Origin: Amycolatopsis aidingensis
GTDB lineage: Bacteria; Actinomycetota; Actinomycetes; Mycobacteriales; Pseudonocardiaceae
Length of the DNA stretch: 64,000 nucleotides
Assembly: GCF_018885265.1 (NCBI RefSeq)
Contig: NZ_CP076538.1
Location: 1,214,001 to 1,278,000, forward strand
Direction of reading: 5' to 3'
Below the pieces are notes generated by a model that made no database searches, was not told where the DNA came from, and saw only the letters and a list, made by a program, of their open reading frames with translations. A program made the position numbers and the translations under genes. This document shows, piece by piece, positions 1 to 11,691 of this stretch; the stretch's first letter is position 1; the number at the start of each line of letters is the position of its first letter.

Positions 1-42
1 ACCGGTCTTTGTGTATCCGGCCGACCCCTGGAGGGAAACGTA

Positions 43-1764
43 ATGAACGAAACGACGCCCAGCGGAACGGACGTGGTGATGGCTGAAAAGCCCGGTACCG
101 GCGTCAATGGAGTCAATGGGGACATCCAGGCTCACCCGGAACAAGAATTTGGTGCAGATCCGTTACTCGTTCGAGACACGGACCACTACACCGACGAGTA
201 CGTTAAAGGGTTCGTTGACAAGTGGGACGATCTCATCGACTGGAAGAAGCGCTACGAAAGTGAAGGTCGCTTCTTCGTCGATCTGCTCAAGTCCCGTGGT
301 GTGAAGTCCGTTCTGGACGTCGCGACGGGCACGGGGTTCCACTCGGTACGGTTGATCGAGGAAGGCTTCGACACGGTCAGCGTCGACGGCAGCCCGGAGA
401 TGCTGGTGAAGGCCTTCGAGAACGGGCAGAACTACGGTGGTCACGTCCTGCGGGTCGTGCACGCCGACTGGCGGTGGCTCAACCGGGACGTGCACGGTGA
501 GTTCGACGCGGTGATCTGCCTCGGCAACTCGTTCACCCACCTGTTCTCCGAGCGGGACCGGCGCAAGGCACTGGCGGAGTTCTACGCCGTGCTCAAGCAC
601 GACGGCATCCTGATCCTGGACCAGCGCAACTACGACGCGATCCTGGACAACGGATTCTCCAGCAAGCACACCTACTACTACTGCGGTGACTCGGTGAGCG
701 CCGAGCCGGAGTACGTGGACGAGGGGCTCGCGCGTTTCCGCTACAGCTTCCCGGACAAGTCGCAGTACCACCTGAACATGTACCCGCTGCGCAAGGACTA
801 CACCCGCAGGCTGCTGCGCGAGGTGGGTTTCCAGCGGGTGGAGACCTACGGTGACTTCCAGGACACCTTCGCCGCGGACGAGCCGGACTTCCTCGTCCAC
901 GTCGCGGAGAAGAACTACATCAAGACCACCGACGACCGGCTGAACTACTCCACGGCCGTCAACGTCGCGCGGGACTACTACAACTCCCAGGATGCGGACA
1001 ACTTTTACTTCACCATCTGGGGCGGCGAGGATATCCACGTCGGGTTGTACAACACCCCGGATGAGGACATCGCGCCGGCGAGTGTCCGCACCGTGGAGCG
1101 GATGGCGAGCAAGTTGCAGTTGTCCAAGGACAGTTACGTGCTGGACGTCGGCGCGGGCTACGGCGGCGCCGCCAGGTATCTCGCGAAGACCTACGGCTGC
1201 AGGGTGGCCTGCCTCAACCTCAGTGAGGTGGAGAACACCCGTAACCGGCAGATGAACGAGCAGCAGGGCCTGAGCCACCTGATCGACGTGGTGGACGGCT
1301 CGTTCGAGGACCTCCCGTTCGAGGACAACCAGTTCACGGTGATCTGGTCCCAGGACGCGATGCTGCACAGCGGCGACCGGGTGCGGGTGCTGCAGGAGAT
1401 CGTGCGGGTGCTCAAGCCCCGGGGTGAGATCGTCTTCACCGACCCGATGGCCGCGGACGGCGCCGACAAGTCCGCGCTTCGACCGATCCTCGATCGGCTG
1501 CACCTAGAATCCATGGGGTCGCCCGCGTTCTACCGGCGCGAACTGAACCGGCTGGGCGTCGACTCGATCGAGTTCGAGGACCACACCCAGCAGTTGTCGA
1601 CCCACTACGGTCGTGTCCTGCAGGAAACGGAACGACGGGAGGCGGAAATCGCCGACAATGTGAGTGTCGAATACATCACACGGATGAAGCTGGGCTTGCA
1701 GCACTGGGTCGACGGTGGTCAGGCAGGAAACCTCGCCTGGGGAATCTTCTACGTGCGTGCCTGA
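43..1764 (+). CDS. Fused glycine/sarcosine and dimethylglycine N-methyltransferase (betaine synthesis)
   Basis: Predicted to methylate glycine stepwise to betaine with SAM, making an osmoprotectant in the cytoplasm. The 573 residues hold two class I methyltransferase domains. The first has motif I LDVATGTG near residues 91-98 and resembles glycine/sarcosine methyltransferase. The second has LDVGAGYGG near 367-375 and resembles sarcosine/dimethylglycine methyltransferase. In many halophiles these are separate proteins; a fusion is known from halophilic actinomycetes. The start is supported by GGAGGG about 8 bases upstream. It heads a run of methyl-cycle genes that would consume the SAH it produces. 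Domain order and context make the call strong; the exact split of the three methylation steps is inferred. Confidence 0.88.
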   Translation: MNETTPSGTDVVMAEKPGTGVNGVNGDIQAHPEQEFGADPLLVRDTDHYTDEYVKGFVDKWDDLIDWKKRYESEGRFFVDLLKSRGVKSVLDVATGTGFHSVRLIEEGFDTVSVDGSPEMLVKAFENGQNYGGHVLRVVHADWRWLNRDVHGEFDAVICLGNSFTHLFSERDRRKALAEFYAVLKHDGILILDQRNYDAILDNGFSSKHTYYYCGDSVSAEPEYVDEGLARFRYSFPDKSQYHLNMYPLRKDYTRRLLREVGFQRVETYGDFQDTFAADEPDFLVHVAEKNYIKTTDDRLNYSTAVNVARDYYNSQDADNFYFTIWGGEDIHVGLYNTPDEDIAPASVRTVERMASKLQLSKDSYVLDVGAGYGGAARYLAKTYGCRVACLNLSEVENTRNRQMNEQQGLSHLIDVVDGSFEDLPFEDNQFTVIWSQDAMLHSGDRVRVLQEIVRVLKPRGEIVFTDPMAADGADKSALRPILDRLHLESMGSPAFYRRELNRLGVDSIEFEDHTQQLSTHYGRVLQETERREAEIADNVSVEYITRMKLGLQHWVDGGQAGNLAWGIFYVRA

Positions 1765-1815
1765 TTCGTGGTATTGATCGGTTCCGTCGCTTTCTAGAGA
1801 CAAAGGGTAGAGACA

Positions 1816-3015
1816 TTGAGTACTAATCGCAGGCTGTTCACCAGCGAGTCGGTCACCGAGGGCCACCCGGACAAGATGGCCGACGCGATCAGCGACACCA
1901 TCCTGGACGCGATGCTGGCCTCCGACCCGCGTAGCCGGGTCGCGGTCGAGACGCTGATCACCACGGGCCAGGTGCACATCGCGGGTGAGGTCACCACCGA
2001 TGCCTATGTGGACGTCCCGGCGCTGGTCCGGGACCGGGTGCTGGAGATCGGCTACGACTCCTCCGCCAAGGGCTTCGACGGCGCCTCCTGCGGGGTCAAC
2101 GTGGCGATCGACGCCCAGTCCCCGGACATCGCACAGGGTGTGGACACCGCCTACGAAAGCAGGCTGGAGAACGCCCTTGACGACCTGGACAAGCAGGGCG
2201 CAGGCGACCAGGGCCTGATGTTCGGCTACGCCTCCACCGACACGCCGGAGCTGATGCCGCTGCCGATCGCGCTCGCCCACCGGCTTTCCCGCAGGCTGAC
2301 CGAGGTCCGCAAGAACGGCACGGTCCCCTACCTGCGCCCGGACGGCAAGACGCAGGTGACGATCGAGTACAACGGCGAGGAGCCGGTCCGGCTGGACACC
2401 GTGGTCATCTCCAGCCAGCACGCCGACGGCATCGACCTCGACTCCATGCTGGCCGTCGACCTGCGGGAGAAGGTCATCGCGCCGGAGCTGGAGTCCCTCG
2501 GCCTCGACGCCAAGGAGCCGAAGATCCTGATCAACCCGACCGGCCGGTTCGTGGTCGGCGGGCCGATGGGTGACGCGGGCCTCACCGGCCGCAAGATCAT
2601 CGTGGACACCTACGGCGGCATGGCCCGGCACGGCGGTGGCGCCTTCTCCGGCAAGGACCCCTCGAAGGTGGACCGTTCCGCCGCCTACGCGACCCGCTGG
2701 GTGGCCAAGAACGTGGTCGCCGCCGGGCTGGCCGAGCGCGTCGAGATCCAGGTCGCCTACGCGATCGGCAAGGCCGCACCGGTCGGGCTGTTCGTGGAGA
2801 CCTTCGGCACCGAGAAGGTGGCGCCGGAGAAGATCCAGAAGGCCCTGGACGAGGTGTTCGACCTGCGTCCCGCCGCCATCATCCGCGACCTGGACCTGCT
2901 GCGCCCGATCTACGCCCAGACCGCCTCCTACGGCCACTTCGGCCGGGGCGACCTGGACCTGCCGTGGGAGCGCACCGACAAGGCCGCCGCACTGAAGGAC
3001 ATCGCGACCTCGTAA
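1816..3015 (+). CDS. metK: S-adenosylmethionine synthetase
   Basis: Makes SAM from methionine and ATP. The 399-residue length is typical. Visible family signatures are GHPDK (residues 16-20), [11 protein letters not shown] near 129-139 and GGGAFSGKD near 272-280. The start is TTG, chosen because it gives the usual N-terminus ([16 protein letters not shown]) and lies after AAAGGG. It follows the betaine methyltransferase by 51 bases in the same direction, which fits supplying three SAM per betaine formed. Confidence 0.97.
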   Translation: MSTNRRLFTSESVTEGHPDKMADAISDTILDAMLASDPRSRVAVETLITTGQVHIAGEVTTDAYVDVPALVRDRVLEIGYDSSAKGFDGASCGVNVAIDAQSPDIAQGVDTAYESRLENALDDLDKQGAGDQGLMFGYASTDTPELMPLPIALAHRLSRRLTEVRKNGTVPYLRPDGKTQVTIEYNGEEPVRLDTVVISSQHADGIDLDSMLAVDLREKVIAPELESLGLDAKEPKILINPTGRFVVGGPMGDAGLTGRKIIVDTYGGMARHGGGAFSGKDPSKVDRSAAYATRWVAKNVVAAGLAERVEIQVAYAIGKAAPVGLFVETFGTEKVAPEKIQKALDEVFDLRPAAIIRDLDLLRPIYAQTASYGHFGRGDLDLPWERTDKAAALKDIATS

Positions 3016-3076
3016 CGGGCACGTTTTACCTGGTGAACTCGTTCTCGGTTCGACCCAACACAAGGAGGGTGCCCGA

Positions 3077-4054
3077 ATGCGCATCGCGGTGACCGGCTCG
3101 ATCGCGACCGACCATCTGATGTCGTTCTCCGGCCGGTTCAGCGACCAGTTCGTTGCCGACCAGCTGGAGAACGTCTCGTTGTCGTTCCTGGTCGAGCAAC
3201 TGGACATTCGTCGGGGCGGGGTGGCCGCGAACATCGCGTTCGCGCTGGGCCGTCTCGGCCTTTCGCCGGTGCTGGTAGGCGCCGTCGGCAAGGACTTCGA
3301 CGACTACCGGTCGTGGCTGGACCGGCACGGTGTGGACACCAAGTCCGTGCACGTCTCGGCGGACAAGCACACCGCCAGGTTCCTGTGCACGACGGACTCG
3401 ACGCAGAACCAGATCGCGTCCTTCTACGCGGGTGCGATGAGCGAGGCGAGGCAGATCGAGCTGAAGACCGTCACCGACCGCGTCGGTGACCTCGATCTCG
3501 TGCTCATCGCCCCGGACGACCCGGAGGCCATGCTGCGGCACACCGAGGAGTGCAGGCAGCGCGGCATCACCTTCGCCGCGGACATCTCGCAGCAGCTGGC
3601 GATCATGCCCGGCGAGGACGTCCGCAACCTGGTGGAGGGCGCTTCCTACCTGTTCACCAACGAGTACGAGGCATCCCTGCTGCTCAAGCACACCGGCTGG
3701 TCCACGGACCAGGTGCTGGAGCGCGTCGGCAGCTGGGTGACCACGTACGGGCCGAAGGGCGTGCGCATCGAGGGCAAGAGCCACGACCCGGTCGTGGTGG
3801 ACGTGGTGCCCGAGGTCGAGGCGGTGGAGCCGACCGGCGTCGGGGACGCCTTCCGCGCGGGCTTCCTGTGGGGCCTGAGCCGCAAGATGACCATGGAGCG
3901 CGCCGCCCAGGCGGGATGCGTGCTCGCCGGCATCGTGCTGGAGACGGTCGGCCCGCAGGAGTACCCGCTGGATCGGTCCGAGTTCTCCAACCGGGTGGCG
4001 AAGGCATACGGGGCTGACGCCGCGGCCGAGATCGAGTCCAAACTACGAGTATGA
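3077..4054 (+). CDS. Adenosine kinase, PfkB/ribokinase family (mycobacterial AdoK type)
   Basis: Phosphorylates adenosine to AMP, so that adenosine released from SAH does not accumulate. The 325 residues start MRIAVTGSIATDHLM and carry RRGGVAANIAFALG near 46-59 and the catalytic-base motif TGVGDAFRAGF near 253-263. These match the ribokinase-like AdoK of mycobacteria rather than the eukaryotic type. AAGGAGGG lies just upstream of the ATG. The gene overlaps metH by 4 bases (ATGA), so translation is probably coupled. Other sugar-kinase substrates cannot be excluded, but the methyl-cycle context favours adenosine. Confidence 0.9.
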   Translation: MRIAVTGSIATDHLMSFSGRFSDQFVADQLENVSLSFLVEQLDIRRGGVAANIAFALGRLGLSPVLVGAVGKDFDDYRSWLDRHGVDTKSVHVSADKHTARFLCTTDSTQNQIASFYAGAMSEARQIELKTVTDRVGDLDLVLIAPDDPEAMLRHTEECRQRGITFAADISQQLAIMPGEDVRNLVEGASYLFTNEYEASLLLKHTGWSTDQVLERVGSWVTTYGPKGVRIEGKSHDPVVVDVVPEVEAVEPTGVGDAFRAGFLWGLSRKMTMERAAQAGCVLAGIVLETVGPQEYPLDRSEFSNRVAKAYGADAAAEIESKLRV

Positions 4055-7000
4055 GCATGGACAGCTCGTTCCTCACTGAACTGGACAAGCGGGTACTCGT
4101 CGCCGATGGCGGGATGGGGACCGCGTTGCAGGAACACGACCTCACGCTGGACGACTTCGCCCAGCTCGAGGGCTGCAACGAGATCCTCAACGAAACCCGT
4201 CCCGACGTGGTGAGCGCGGTCTACCGTGGCTTCCTCGAGGCCGGGTCGGACGCGATCGAGACGAACACCTTCGGCACCAACCTCGCCAACCTCGGCGAGT
4301 ACGGCATCCCCGAGCGCATCCGCGACCTCGCGGAGAAGGGGAGCGTGCTCGCCAGGCAGGCTGCCGACGAGTTCGCCACGCCGGAGTGGCCGCGGTTCGT
4401 GCTCGGCTCCATGGGGCCGGGCACGAAACTGCCCACTCTCGGCCACGCGCCCTACGCCGATCTGCGGGACGCCTATGTCGAGAACGCCCTCGGGATGCTC
4501 GACGGCGGGATCGACGCGGTACTCGTGGAGACCTCGCAGGACCTGCTGCAGACCAAGGCCGCGATCGTCGGCGCGAAGCGGGCCATGGAGCAGGCCGGGC
4601 GGCGGGTGCCGATCATCGCACAGGTCACGGTGGAGCAGACCGGGACGATGCTGGTCGGCTCGGAGATCGGCGCGGCTTTGATCGCGCTGGAGCCGCTCGG
4701 CATCGACATGATCGGGATGAACTGCGCCACCGGTCCCGCGGAGATGAGCGAGCACCTGCGGGTGCTCGCCCAGCACGCGCGGGTGCCGATCTCGGTGATG
4801 CCGAACGCCGGGCTGCCGGTGCTCGGGCCGAACGGGGCGGAGTACCCGCTGACCCCGGACGAGCTGGCCGAGGCGCTGGCCGGGTTCGTCAAGGAGTTCG
4901 GCACCCAGCTGGTCGGTGGCTGCTGCGGCACCACGCCCGAGCACCTGCGCAAGGTCGGCGAGGCGGTCAGGGAGCTGGAGGTGCCGAGGCGGCAGCCGGA
5001 GCGCCAGCCGGGGCTGTCCTCGGTATACCAGCCGGTCCCGTTCGAGCAGGACGCCAGCATCCTGATGGTCGGGGAGCGGACCAACGCCAACGGCTCCAAG
5101 GCGTTCCGCACGGCCATGCTGGAGGAGCGCTACTCCGACTGCGTGGAGATCGCCAAGTCGCAGACCCGCGAGGGCGCGCACGTGCTGGACCTGTGCGTGG
5201 ACTACGTCGGCAGGGACGGCACGCATGACATGCGGGAGCTGGCGGGCATGCTGGCCACCGCGTCCACGCTGCCGGTCATGGTCGACTCCACCGAGCCGGA
5301 CGTGCTCGAGGTCGGCCTGGAACACCTTGGTGGCCGGTGCGCGATCAACTCGGTGAACTACGAGGACGGCACCGAGCCGGGCGGGCGCTACGACAAGGTC
5401 ATGCGGATGGCCGTTGAGCACGGCGCCGCCGTCGTGCTGACCTGTATCGACGAGGAGGGTCAGGCCCGGACCGCGGAGTGGAAGCTGCGGGTCGCCGAGC
5501 GGGCGATCACCGACTTCACCGAGAACTGGGGCCTGGAGAAGTCCGCGATCATCGTGGACTGCCTGGTCTTCCCGATCACCACCGGGCAGGAGGAGGTCCG
5601 CAAGGACGGCATCGAGACGATCAACGCGATCCGCGAGCTCAAGCGGCGGCACCCCGAGGTGCAGACCACCCTTGGTCTGTCCAATGTGTCCTTCGGGTTG
5701 AACCCGGCGGCGCGGCAGGTGCTGAACTCGGTGTTCCTGCACGAATGCCAGGAGGCCGGGCTGGACTCGGCGATCGTGAACTCCTCGAAGATCCTGCCGA
5801 TGAACAAGATCGAGGAGGAGCCGCGCCAGGTCGCGCTGGACCTGGTCTACGACCGGCGCAGCGAGGGTTACGACCCGCTGCAGAAGCTGATGCAGCTGTT
5901 CGAGGGCAAGACCGCGTCCTCGAGCAGTGCCTCGCGGGCCGAGGAGCTGGCGAAGCTTCCGCTGTTCGAGCGGCTGGAGCGGCGGATCGTCGACGGCGAG
6001 CGCAACGGGCTGGACGAGGATCTGGAGGCGGCACGGCAGGAGAAGAAGCCGCTGCAGATCATCAACGAGAACCTGCTCGCCGGGATGAAGGTCGTCGGTG
6101 ACCTGTTCGGTTCCGGGCAGATGCAGCTGCCGTTCGTGCTCCAGTCGGCCGAGGTGATGAAGGCCGCGGTGGCCTACCTCGAGCCGTACATGGAGAAGGA
6201 CGACTCCGGCGGCAAGGGCAAGCTGCTGCTGGCCACGGTCAAGGGCGATGTGCACGACATCGGCAAGAACCTTGTCGACATCATCGTGTCCAACAACGGC
6301 TACGACGTGGTCAACATCGGGATCAAGCAGCCGATCAACGTGATCCTGGACGCCGCCGAGGAGCACAAGGTGGACGCCATCGGCATGTCCGGACTGCTGG
6401 TCAAGTCGACGGTGATCATGAAGGACAACCTGATCGAGATGAACTCTCGGGGGGTTGCCGAGAAGTACCCGGTTCTGCTCGGTGGTGCGGCGTTGACAAG
6501 GACGTTCGTGGAGAACGACCTTGACGAGGTCTACCAGGGTGACGTCCGCTACGCCAAGGACGCCTTCGAGGGGCTCAACCTGATGGACCGGCTGATGGCC
6601 ATCAAGCGCGGGGACGCCCCGGAGGAGGACGAGGCGGAGCAGGCCAAGAAGGCCGAGCGCAAGGCACGCCGCGAGCGGTCGCTGCGGATCGCCGAGAAGC
6701 GCAAGGCCGAGCAGGGCGACGAGCCGAGCCTGGACGACACCACCCGCTCCGATGTGGCCGCCGATCTCCCGGTTCCGGTGCCGCCGTTCTGGGGATCGAA
6801 GGTCATCAAGGGGATCGCCACAGCCGACTATCTGTCCCTTTTGGACGAACGAGCGACGTTCTTCGGTCAGTGGGGCCTGCGGGGCGCCAAGAAGGGCGAG
6901 GGACCCTCCTATGAGGAGCTCGTCGAGACCGAGGGCAGGCCGCGGCTGCGGGCGTGGATGGACGAGCTGTCCACCGCGGGCATCCTGCAGCATGCCGCGC

Positions 7001-7605
7001 TGGTGTACGGGTACTTCCCGTGCTACTCCGACGGCAACGACCTGATCGTGCTGGACAAGGAGGAGCCGGACGCGCCGGAGCGGCTACGGTTCCACTTCCC
7101 GCGCCAGCGCAGGGACCGGCGGCTGTGCCTCGCCGACTTCTTCCGCTCCAAGGAGAAGGCCGAGGAGACCGGCCAGGTCGATGTGCTGCCGATGCAGCTG
7201 GTCACGATGGGCCAGCCGATCGCGGACTACGCCAACGATCTGTTCGCCAAGAACTCCTACCGGGACTATCTGGAGATCCACGGGCTCGGCGTGCAGCTCA
7301 CCGAGGCGCTTGCCGAGTACTGGCACCGCAGGGTCCGGCAGGAGCTGCTGTTCCCATCCGGAACCTCGGTGGCGGCTGAGGACCCCGAGGAGGTCGAGCA
7401 GTACTTCAAGCTCGGCTACCGGGGCGCCCGGTTCTCCTTCGGTTACGGGGCCTGCCCGGATATCGAGGACCGGGCGAAGATCGTCGACCTGCTGGAGCCG
7501 GACCGGATCGGTGTGGAGCTGTCCGAGGAGTTCCAGCTGCATCCCGAGCAGTCCACCGACGCCCTCGTGCTGCACCACCCGGAAGCGAAGTACTTCAACA
7601 CCTGA
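4051..7605 (+). CDS. metH: Cobalamin-dependent methionine synthase
   Basis: Transfers the methyl group of 5-methyl-THF to homocysteine through cobalamin. All four modules are visible in 1184 residues: a homocysteine-binding barrel with zinc ligands Cys225, Cys291 and Cys292 (GGCCGTT); a pterin-binding barrel from about 330; a B12 cap and Rossmann module with GDVHDIGK, His735 being the cobalt ligand; and a C-terminal SAM-binding activation domain from about 900. A charged Lys/Glu/Arg linker separates the last two. It overlaps the adenosine kinase gene by 4 bases and is followed 20 bases later by ahcY. Confidence 0.97.
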   Translation: MSMDSSFLTELDKRVLVADGGMGTALQEHDLTLDDFAQLEGCNEILNETRPDVVSAVYRGFLEAGSDAIETNTFGTNLANLGEYGIPERIRDLAEKGSVLARQAADEFATPEWPRFVLGSMGPGTKLPTLGHAPYADLRDAYVENALGMLDGGIDAVLVETSQDLLQTKAAIVGAKRAMEQAGRRVPIIAQVTVEQTGTMLVGSEIGAALIALEPLGIDMIGMNCATGPAEMSEHLRVLAQHARVPISVMPNAGLPVLGPNGAEYPLTPDELAEALAGFVKEFGTQLVGGCCGTTPEHLRKVGEAVRELEVPRRQPERQPGLSSVYQPVPFEQDASILMVGERTNANGSKAFRTAMLEERYSDCVEIAKSQTREGAHVLDLCVDYVGRDGTHDMRELAGMLATASTLPVMVDSTEPDVLEVGLEHLGGRCAINSVNYEDGTEPGGRYDKVMRMAVEHGAAVVLTCIDEEGQARTAEWKLRVAERAITDFTENWGLEKSAIIVDCLVFPITTGQEEVRKDGIETINAIRELKRRHPEVQTTLGLSNVSFGLNPAARQVLNSVFLHECQEAGLDSAIVNSSKILPMNKIEEEPRQVALDLVYDRRSEGYDPLQKLMQLFEGKTASSSSASRAEELAKLPLFERLERRIVDGERNGLDEDLEAARQEKKPLQIINENLLAGMKVVGDLFGSGQMQLPFVLQSAEVMKAAVAYLEPYMEKDDSGGKGKLLLATVKGDVHDIGKNLVDIIVSNNGYDVVNIGIKQPINVILDAAEEHKVDAIGMSGLLVKSTVIMKDNLIEMNSRGVAEKYPVLLGGAALTRTFVENDLDEVYQGDVRYAKDAFEGLNLMDRLMAIKRGDAPEEDEAEQAKKAERKARRERSLRIAEKRKAEQGDEPSLDDTTRSDVAADLPVPVPPFWGSKVIKGIATADYLSLLDERATFFGQWGLRGAKKGEGPSYEELVETEGRPRLRAWMDELSTAGILQHAALVYGYFPCYSDGNDLIVLDKEEPDAPERLRFHFPRQRRDRRLCLADFFRSKEKAEETGQVDVLPMQLVTMGQPIADYANDLFAKNSYRDYLEIHGLGVQLTEALAEYWHRRVRQELLFPSGTSVAAEDPEEVEQYFKLGYRGARFSFGYGACPDIEDRAKIVDLLEPDRIGVELSEEFQLHPEQSTDALVLHHPEAKYFNT

Positions 7606-7625
7606 GAAAGACAAGAAAGGGAGTC

Positions 7626-9083
<1,458 letters not shown>

Positions 9084-9095
9084 TCGATCCCGTGC

Positions 9096-9137
9096 GTCCG
9101 CGTCCGGTGCCGCCAGCGCGCGGCACCGGACGCGGAC
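9096..9137 (+). terminator. Strong hairpin between ahcY and the metF-like gene
   Basis: A perfect 17-bp inverted repeat (GTCCGCGTCCGGTGCCG and its complement) with an 8-base loop starts 13 bases after the ahcY stop. There is no clear U tract, as is usual for actinomycete terminators. It may end or attenuate the upstream transcript, leaving the next gene partly independent. Confidence 0.65.
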
Positions 9138-9174
9138 CACCCGTCGGGAAACGCGGATACGGCGAGAGGGAGCC

Positions 9175-10062
9175 ATGAACACGATCGCACTCGAGCTGGT
9201 ACCGCCCGAGATCGAGGGTGGCGAGCAGCGGGCGGCCGAGGAAGGCCAGAAGGTAGCCGAGCTCTGCCGCGCGAGCGGGCTGACCGAGGCCATCCAGCAC
9301 GTGATGATCCCCGGCATGATCGCCGAGGACGACGACCGCCCGGTCGAGATGAAGCCCAGGATGGACGTGCTGGACTTCTGGAACGCACTGCGCCCCGAGC
9401 TGGGTGCCATGCGGGGGCTGTGCACGCAGGTCACCGCGTTCCACGACAAGCAGGCGCTGACGTCCCGGCTGAACGAGCTGCGTGACTCGGGCATGGACGG
9501 GATCATCTTCGTCGGCGTGCCCCGCACGATGAACGACGGCGACGGCCCCGGCATGGCCCCGACCGACGCCCTGGCCGAGTTCACCGGCGTGGTCCCGAAC
9601 CGGGGCGTGATCCTCATTCCGACGCGGGACGGCGAGCTGGGCCGGTTCGGCTTCAAGTGCGACCAGGGCGCGACCTTCGGCATGACCCAGCTGCTCTACT
9701 CCGACGCGATCGTCGGCTTCCTGCGCGATTTCGCCAAACAGAGCGAGCATCGGCCGGAGATTCTGCTCTCGTTCGGCTTCGTTCCCAAGGTCGAGCAGCG
9801 GATCAGGCTGATCGACTGGCTCATCCAGGATCCCGGTAACCCGGCGGTCAAGGAGGAACAGGAGTTCGTCGCCAAGCTGGCCGACTCGACCTTCGCCGAA
9901 CGCAAGCACGAACTGGTGGAGCTGTACAAGCGGGTGACCGACGGCGTGCGCGAGCTGGGGTTCCCGCTGAGCATTCACCTCGAGGCGCCCTACGGCGTGA
10001 GCAAGCCCGCCTTTGAGGTTTTCGGCGAGATGCTGGACCACTACAGCCCGCTCGCGTCCTGA
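9175..10062 (+). CDS. MetF-like methylenetetrahydrofolate reductase (non-canonical actinobacterial type)
   Basis: Likely supplies 5-methyl-THF for MetH by reducing 5,10-methylene-THF. The 295 residues start MNTIALELVPPEIEGG and include HVMIPGMIAEDDDRPVEMKP and a TIM-barrel-like pattern. The protein resembles the divergent mycobacterial reductases more than E. coli MetF, and no clear FAD signature is obvious. GAGAGGGAG lies just before the ATG. Position after metH and ahcY supports the role; the family assignment is from memory of related actinobacterial proteins and is less firm than its neighbours. Confidence 0.72.
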   Translation: MNTIALELVPPEIEGGEQRAAEEGQKVAELCRASGLTEAIQHVMIPGMIAEDDDRPVEMKPRMDVLDFWNALRPELGAMRGLCTQVTAFHDKQALTSRLNELRDSGMDGIIFVGVPRTMNDGDGPGMAPTDALAEFTGVVPNRGVILIPTRDGELGRFGFKCDQGATFGMTQLLYSDAIVGFLRDFAKQSEHRPEILLSFGFVPKVEQRIRLIDWLIQDPGNPAVKEEQEFVAKLADSTFAERKHELVELYKRVTDGVRELGFPLSIHLEAPYGVSKPAFEVFGEMLDHYSPLAS

Positions 10063-10109
10063 CGTTCCAGTAGCCCGGCTGACCCCCGATCAGGTGATGG
10101 TGCGACGAT

Positions 10110-10145
10110 GGGGGTCCGCGGAGTTCCCCGGTTCCGCGGACCCCC
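10110..10145 (+). terminator. Hairpin terminator after the methyl-cycle operon
   Basis: A perfect 13-bp stem (GGGGGTCCGCGGA paired with its complement) around a 10-base loop lies 47 bases after the metF-like stop. It probably ends the methyl-cycle transcript. Confidence 0.7.
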
Positions 10146-10193
10146 TCGTGGCCCGATACAGCGGCACCGTACCGGGCCGGAAGAAGGTGCCAG

Positions 10194-10409
10194 ATGACCT
10201 GGGCAAGGCAAGCTGGTTCGTCCCGACCGGCCGAGGACAAGGGCTGGTTGGCAGGTGTGAAGGCCGAGGAAAGAGAACGCATGGTGGTCCGCGACGGGCT
10301 CGCCGTGCGGACCGTGGCCGGTCACTGCAAGGACGCGGAGGAATGCGCCGAGTTGCTGGCCATGTTGGGCCTCGACGCGGCGGACGGAAGGCGCCCCACC
10401 GTGGAGTGA
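10194..10409 (+). CDS. Small hypothetical protein
   Basis: A 71-residue reading with AAGGTG just before the ATG. The C-terminal half (TVAGHCKDAEECAELLAMLGLDA) looks like a real short helical protein; a shorter 50-residue version could start at the GTG at 10257 (VKAEERERMVVRDG). No recognised domain, signal peptide or membrane segment. It follows a terminator, so it probably has its own promoter. Confidence 0.5.
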   Translation: MTWARQAGSSRPAEDKGWLAGVKAEERERMVVRDGLAVRTVAGHCKDAEECAELLAMLGLDAADGRRPTVE

Positions 10410-10423
10410 CCGGCTGACCGGTC

Positions 10424-11023
10424 TCATACCCGGCTCTCCTGCAACTGCCGGTCGTGCGCTCGGCTGAGCAGTGCCTGGCAGGTGAGTGCGCCCAGCAGTG
10501 CCATCAGCATGTCCCACTGAGTGTCCATCGGATCACCCTGGGTCGCGAGGTAAGCGCCGCCCTGCCCGCTGACGGTCGCCGCGGCTGCCTCGATCAGCTC
10601 GAACCCGGCGCTGATGCCGAGGCAGCCCGCGGTGAGCACCAGCCACAGCCAGCGCCCCGGCCGCAGCCCGGTGTGCCGCAGCAGCAGTTCACGCAGCACG
10701 ATCGCCGCGACCACGCCCTGCATGATGTGGCCGAGGCGGTCGTAGTGGTTGCGCGCGAACCCGAACCAGTCCTGCATCCAGAAGCCCAGCGGCACGTGCG
10801 CGTAGGTGTAGTGCGCGCCGAGTTCCATCATCAGCGCTCCGGCGGTCATCAGCCGGTAGGCGAGCACGGTGAACCGGAACCGGGAGAACGTCGCGGCCAG
10901 CACCGGCACCGCGATCGCGATGGGCGTGACTTCCAGCAGCCAGGTGCCGATGTCGTGTGCGCCGGTTCCGGAGACGACCAGCCCGGCCAGGGCCACTGTC
11001 AACAGCACGGCGGGTTCCCGCAT
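10424..11023 (-). CDS. DUF2238-type (YjdF-like) integral membrane protein
   Basis: About 199 residues with five or six hydrophobic segments and the family patterns YRLMTAGALMMELGAHYTYA, RNHYDRLGHIMQG and DPMDTQWDMLMALLGAL. The start at MREPAVLLTVAL was chosen because upstream residues are Arg/Pro-rich and not family-like. Members of this family are inner-membrane proteins of unknown function. It diverges from the DUF2267 gene at 11103. Confidence 0.75.
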   Translation of the reverse strand: MREPAVLLTVALAGLVVSGTGAHDIGTWLLEVTPIAIAVPVLAATFSRFRFTVLAYRLMTAGALMMELGAHYTYAHVPLGFWMQDWFGFARNHYDRLGHIMQGVVAAIVLRELLLRHTGLRPGRWLWLVLTAGCLGISAGFELIEAAAATVSGQGGAYLATQGDPMDTQWDMLMALLGALTCQALLSRAHDRQLQESRV

Positions 11024-11102
11024 ACCGGGCCGGGTACCCGGCCGGGCCGCGTTTAGTCGCCGCAGCGGCAGGCAACTCCGGCGGGGAGGAGAGGAGCGCG
11101 TC

Positions 11103-11510
11103 ATGAAACACGACCAGTTCATCGGCCGGGTGCAGGCGCGGGCCCGCCTGGCCAGCAGGGGCGAAGCGGAAGGCATCACCAGGGCGACCCTGGAGACGCT
11201 GGGCGAGCGGATACCCGAGCGGGTCGCCGATCATGTCGCCGCGCAACTGCCCATCGAGATCGGTGAACACCTGCGCCGCACGGTCACCATGGGCGGCGCC
11301 GGATCCGGCGAGCGGTTCGGCATCGACGAGTTCGCCGAGCGGGTCGCCGAACGCGGGCACACCACGCCACCGCAGGCGGTCTACGGGTCCAGGGTGGTGC
11401 TCGAGGTGATCGGTGAGGCCACCGAGGGCGTGGTGGAGAAGGTCCGGGACGCGCTGCCCGGCGAGTTGCGCGGCCTGATCGACGCGGGCAGTTCCGGCTC
11501 GCTCAGCTAG
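11103..11510 (+). CDS. DUF2267 family protein
   Basis: A 135-residue soluble protein starting MKHDQFIGRVQARARLASRGEAE. It shows the family pattern of helices with ATLETLGERIPERVADHVAAQLP. GGGGAGGAGAGG lies about 5 bases upstream of the ATG. The family has no settled biochemical role. Its last 8 bases overlap the convergent DUF397 gene. Confidence 0.75.
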   Translation: MKHDQFIGRVQARARLASRGEAEGITRATLETLGERIPERVADHVAAQLPIEIGEHLRRTVTMGGAGSGERFGIDEFAERVAERGHTTPPQAVYGSRVVLEVIGEATEGVVEKVRDALPGELRGLIDAGSSGSLS

Positions 11511-11691
11511 CGCGCACCGCGTGGGTGAACGCCCGCCAGGCTCGGGTCGAGAGCAACAGGGTGCCGCCCGCGCGGTTCTTGGTGTCCCGGATGCCGATGT
11601 CGCGGTGTGTGTCGTCCGGCAGCGCGATTTCCACGCAGTTGGTGCCGGTGCTGCTCCGGCTGGACTTGACCCACCCTCGCTGTGCTGCCAT
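11503..11691 (-). CDS. DUF397 protein (partner of XRE regulator)
   Basis: A 62-residue protein with the DUF397 hallmarks WVKSSRSSTGTNCVEIA and a C-terminal WRAFTHAVR. Such proteins are encoded next to XRE/DUF5753 regulators across actinomycetes and are thought to modulate them, in some cases in a toxin-antitoxin-like way. Its start codon overlaps the stop of the upstream regulator by one base, so the two are co-translated. Confidence 0.85.
   Translation of the reverse strand: MAAQRGWVKSSRSSTGTNCVEIALPDDTHRDIGIRDTKNRAGGTLLLSTRAWRAFTHAVRAS

Noticed and set aside
163-1503. Long open reading on the minus strand opposite the betaine methyltransferase
   Set aside because: A shadow frame of high-GC coding DNA; its protein is low-complexity Val/His/Arg/Asp and matches no fold, while the plus strand has clear domains.
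3646-6993. 1115-codon minus-strand reading opposite metH
   Set aside because: Shadow of metH; repetitive Leu/Gly/Arg composition and no Shine-Dalgarno. Such long antisense frames occur opposite most GC-rich genes here.
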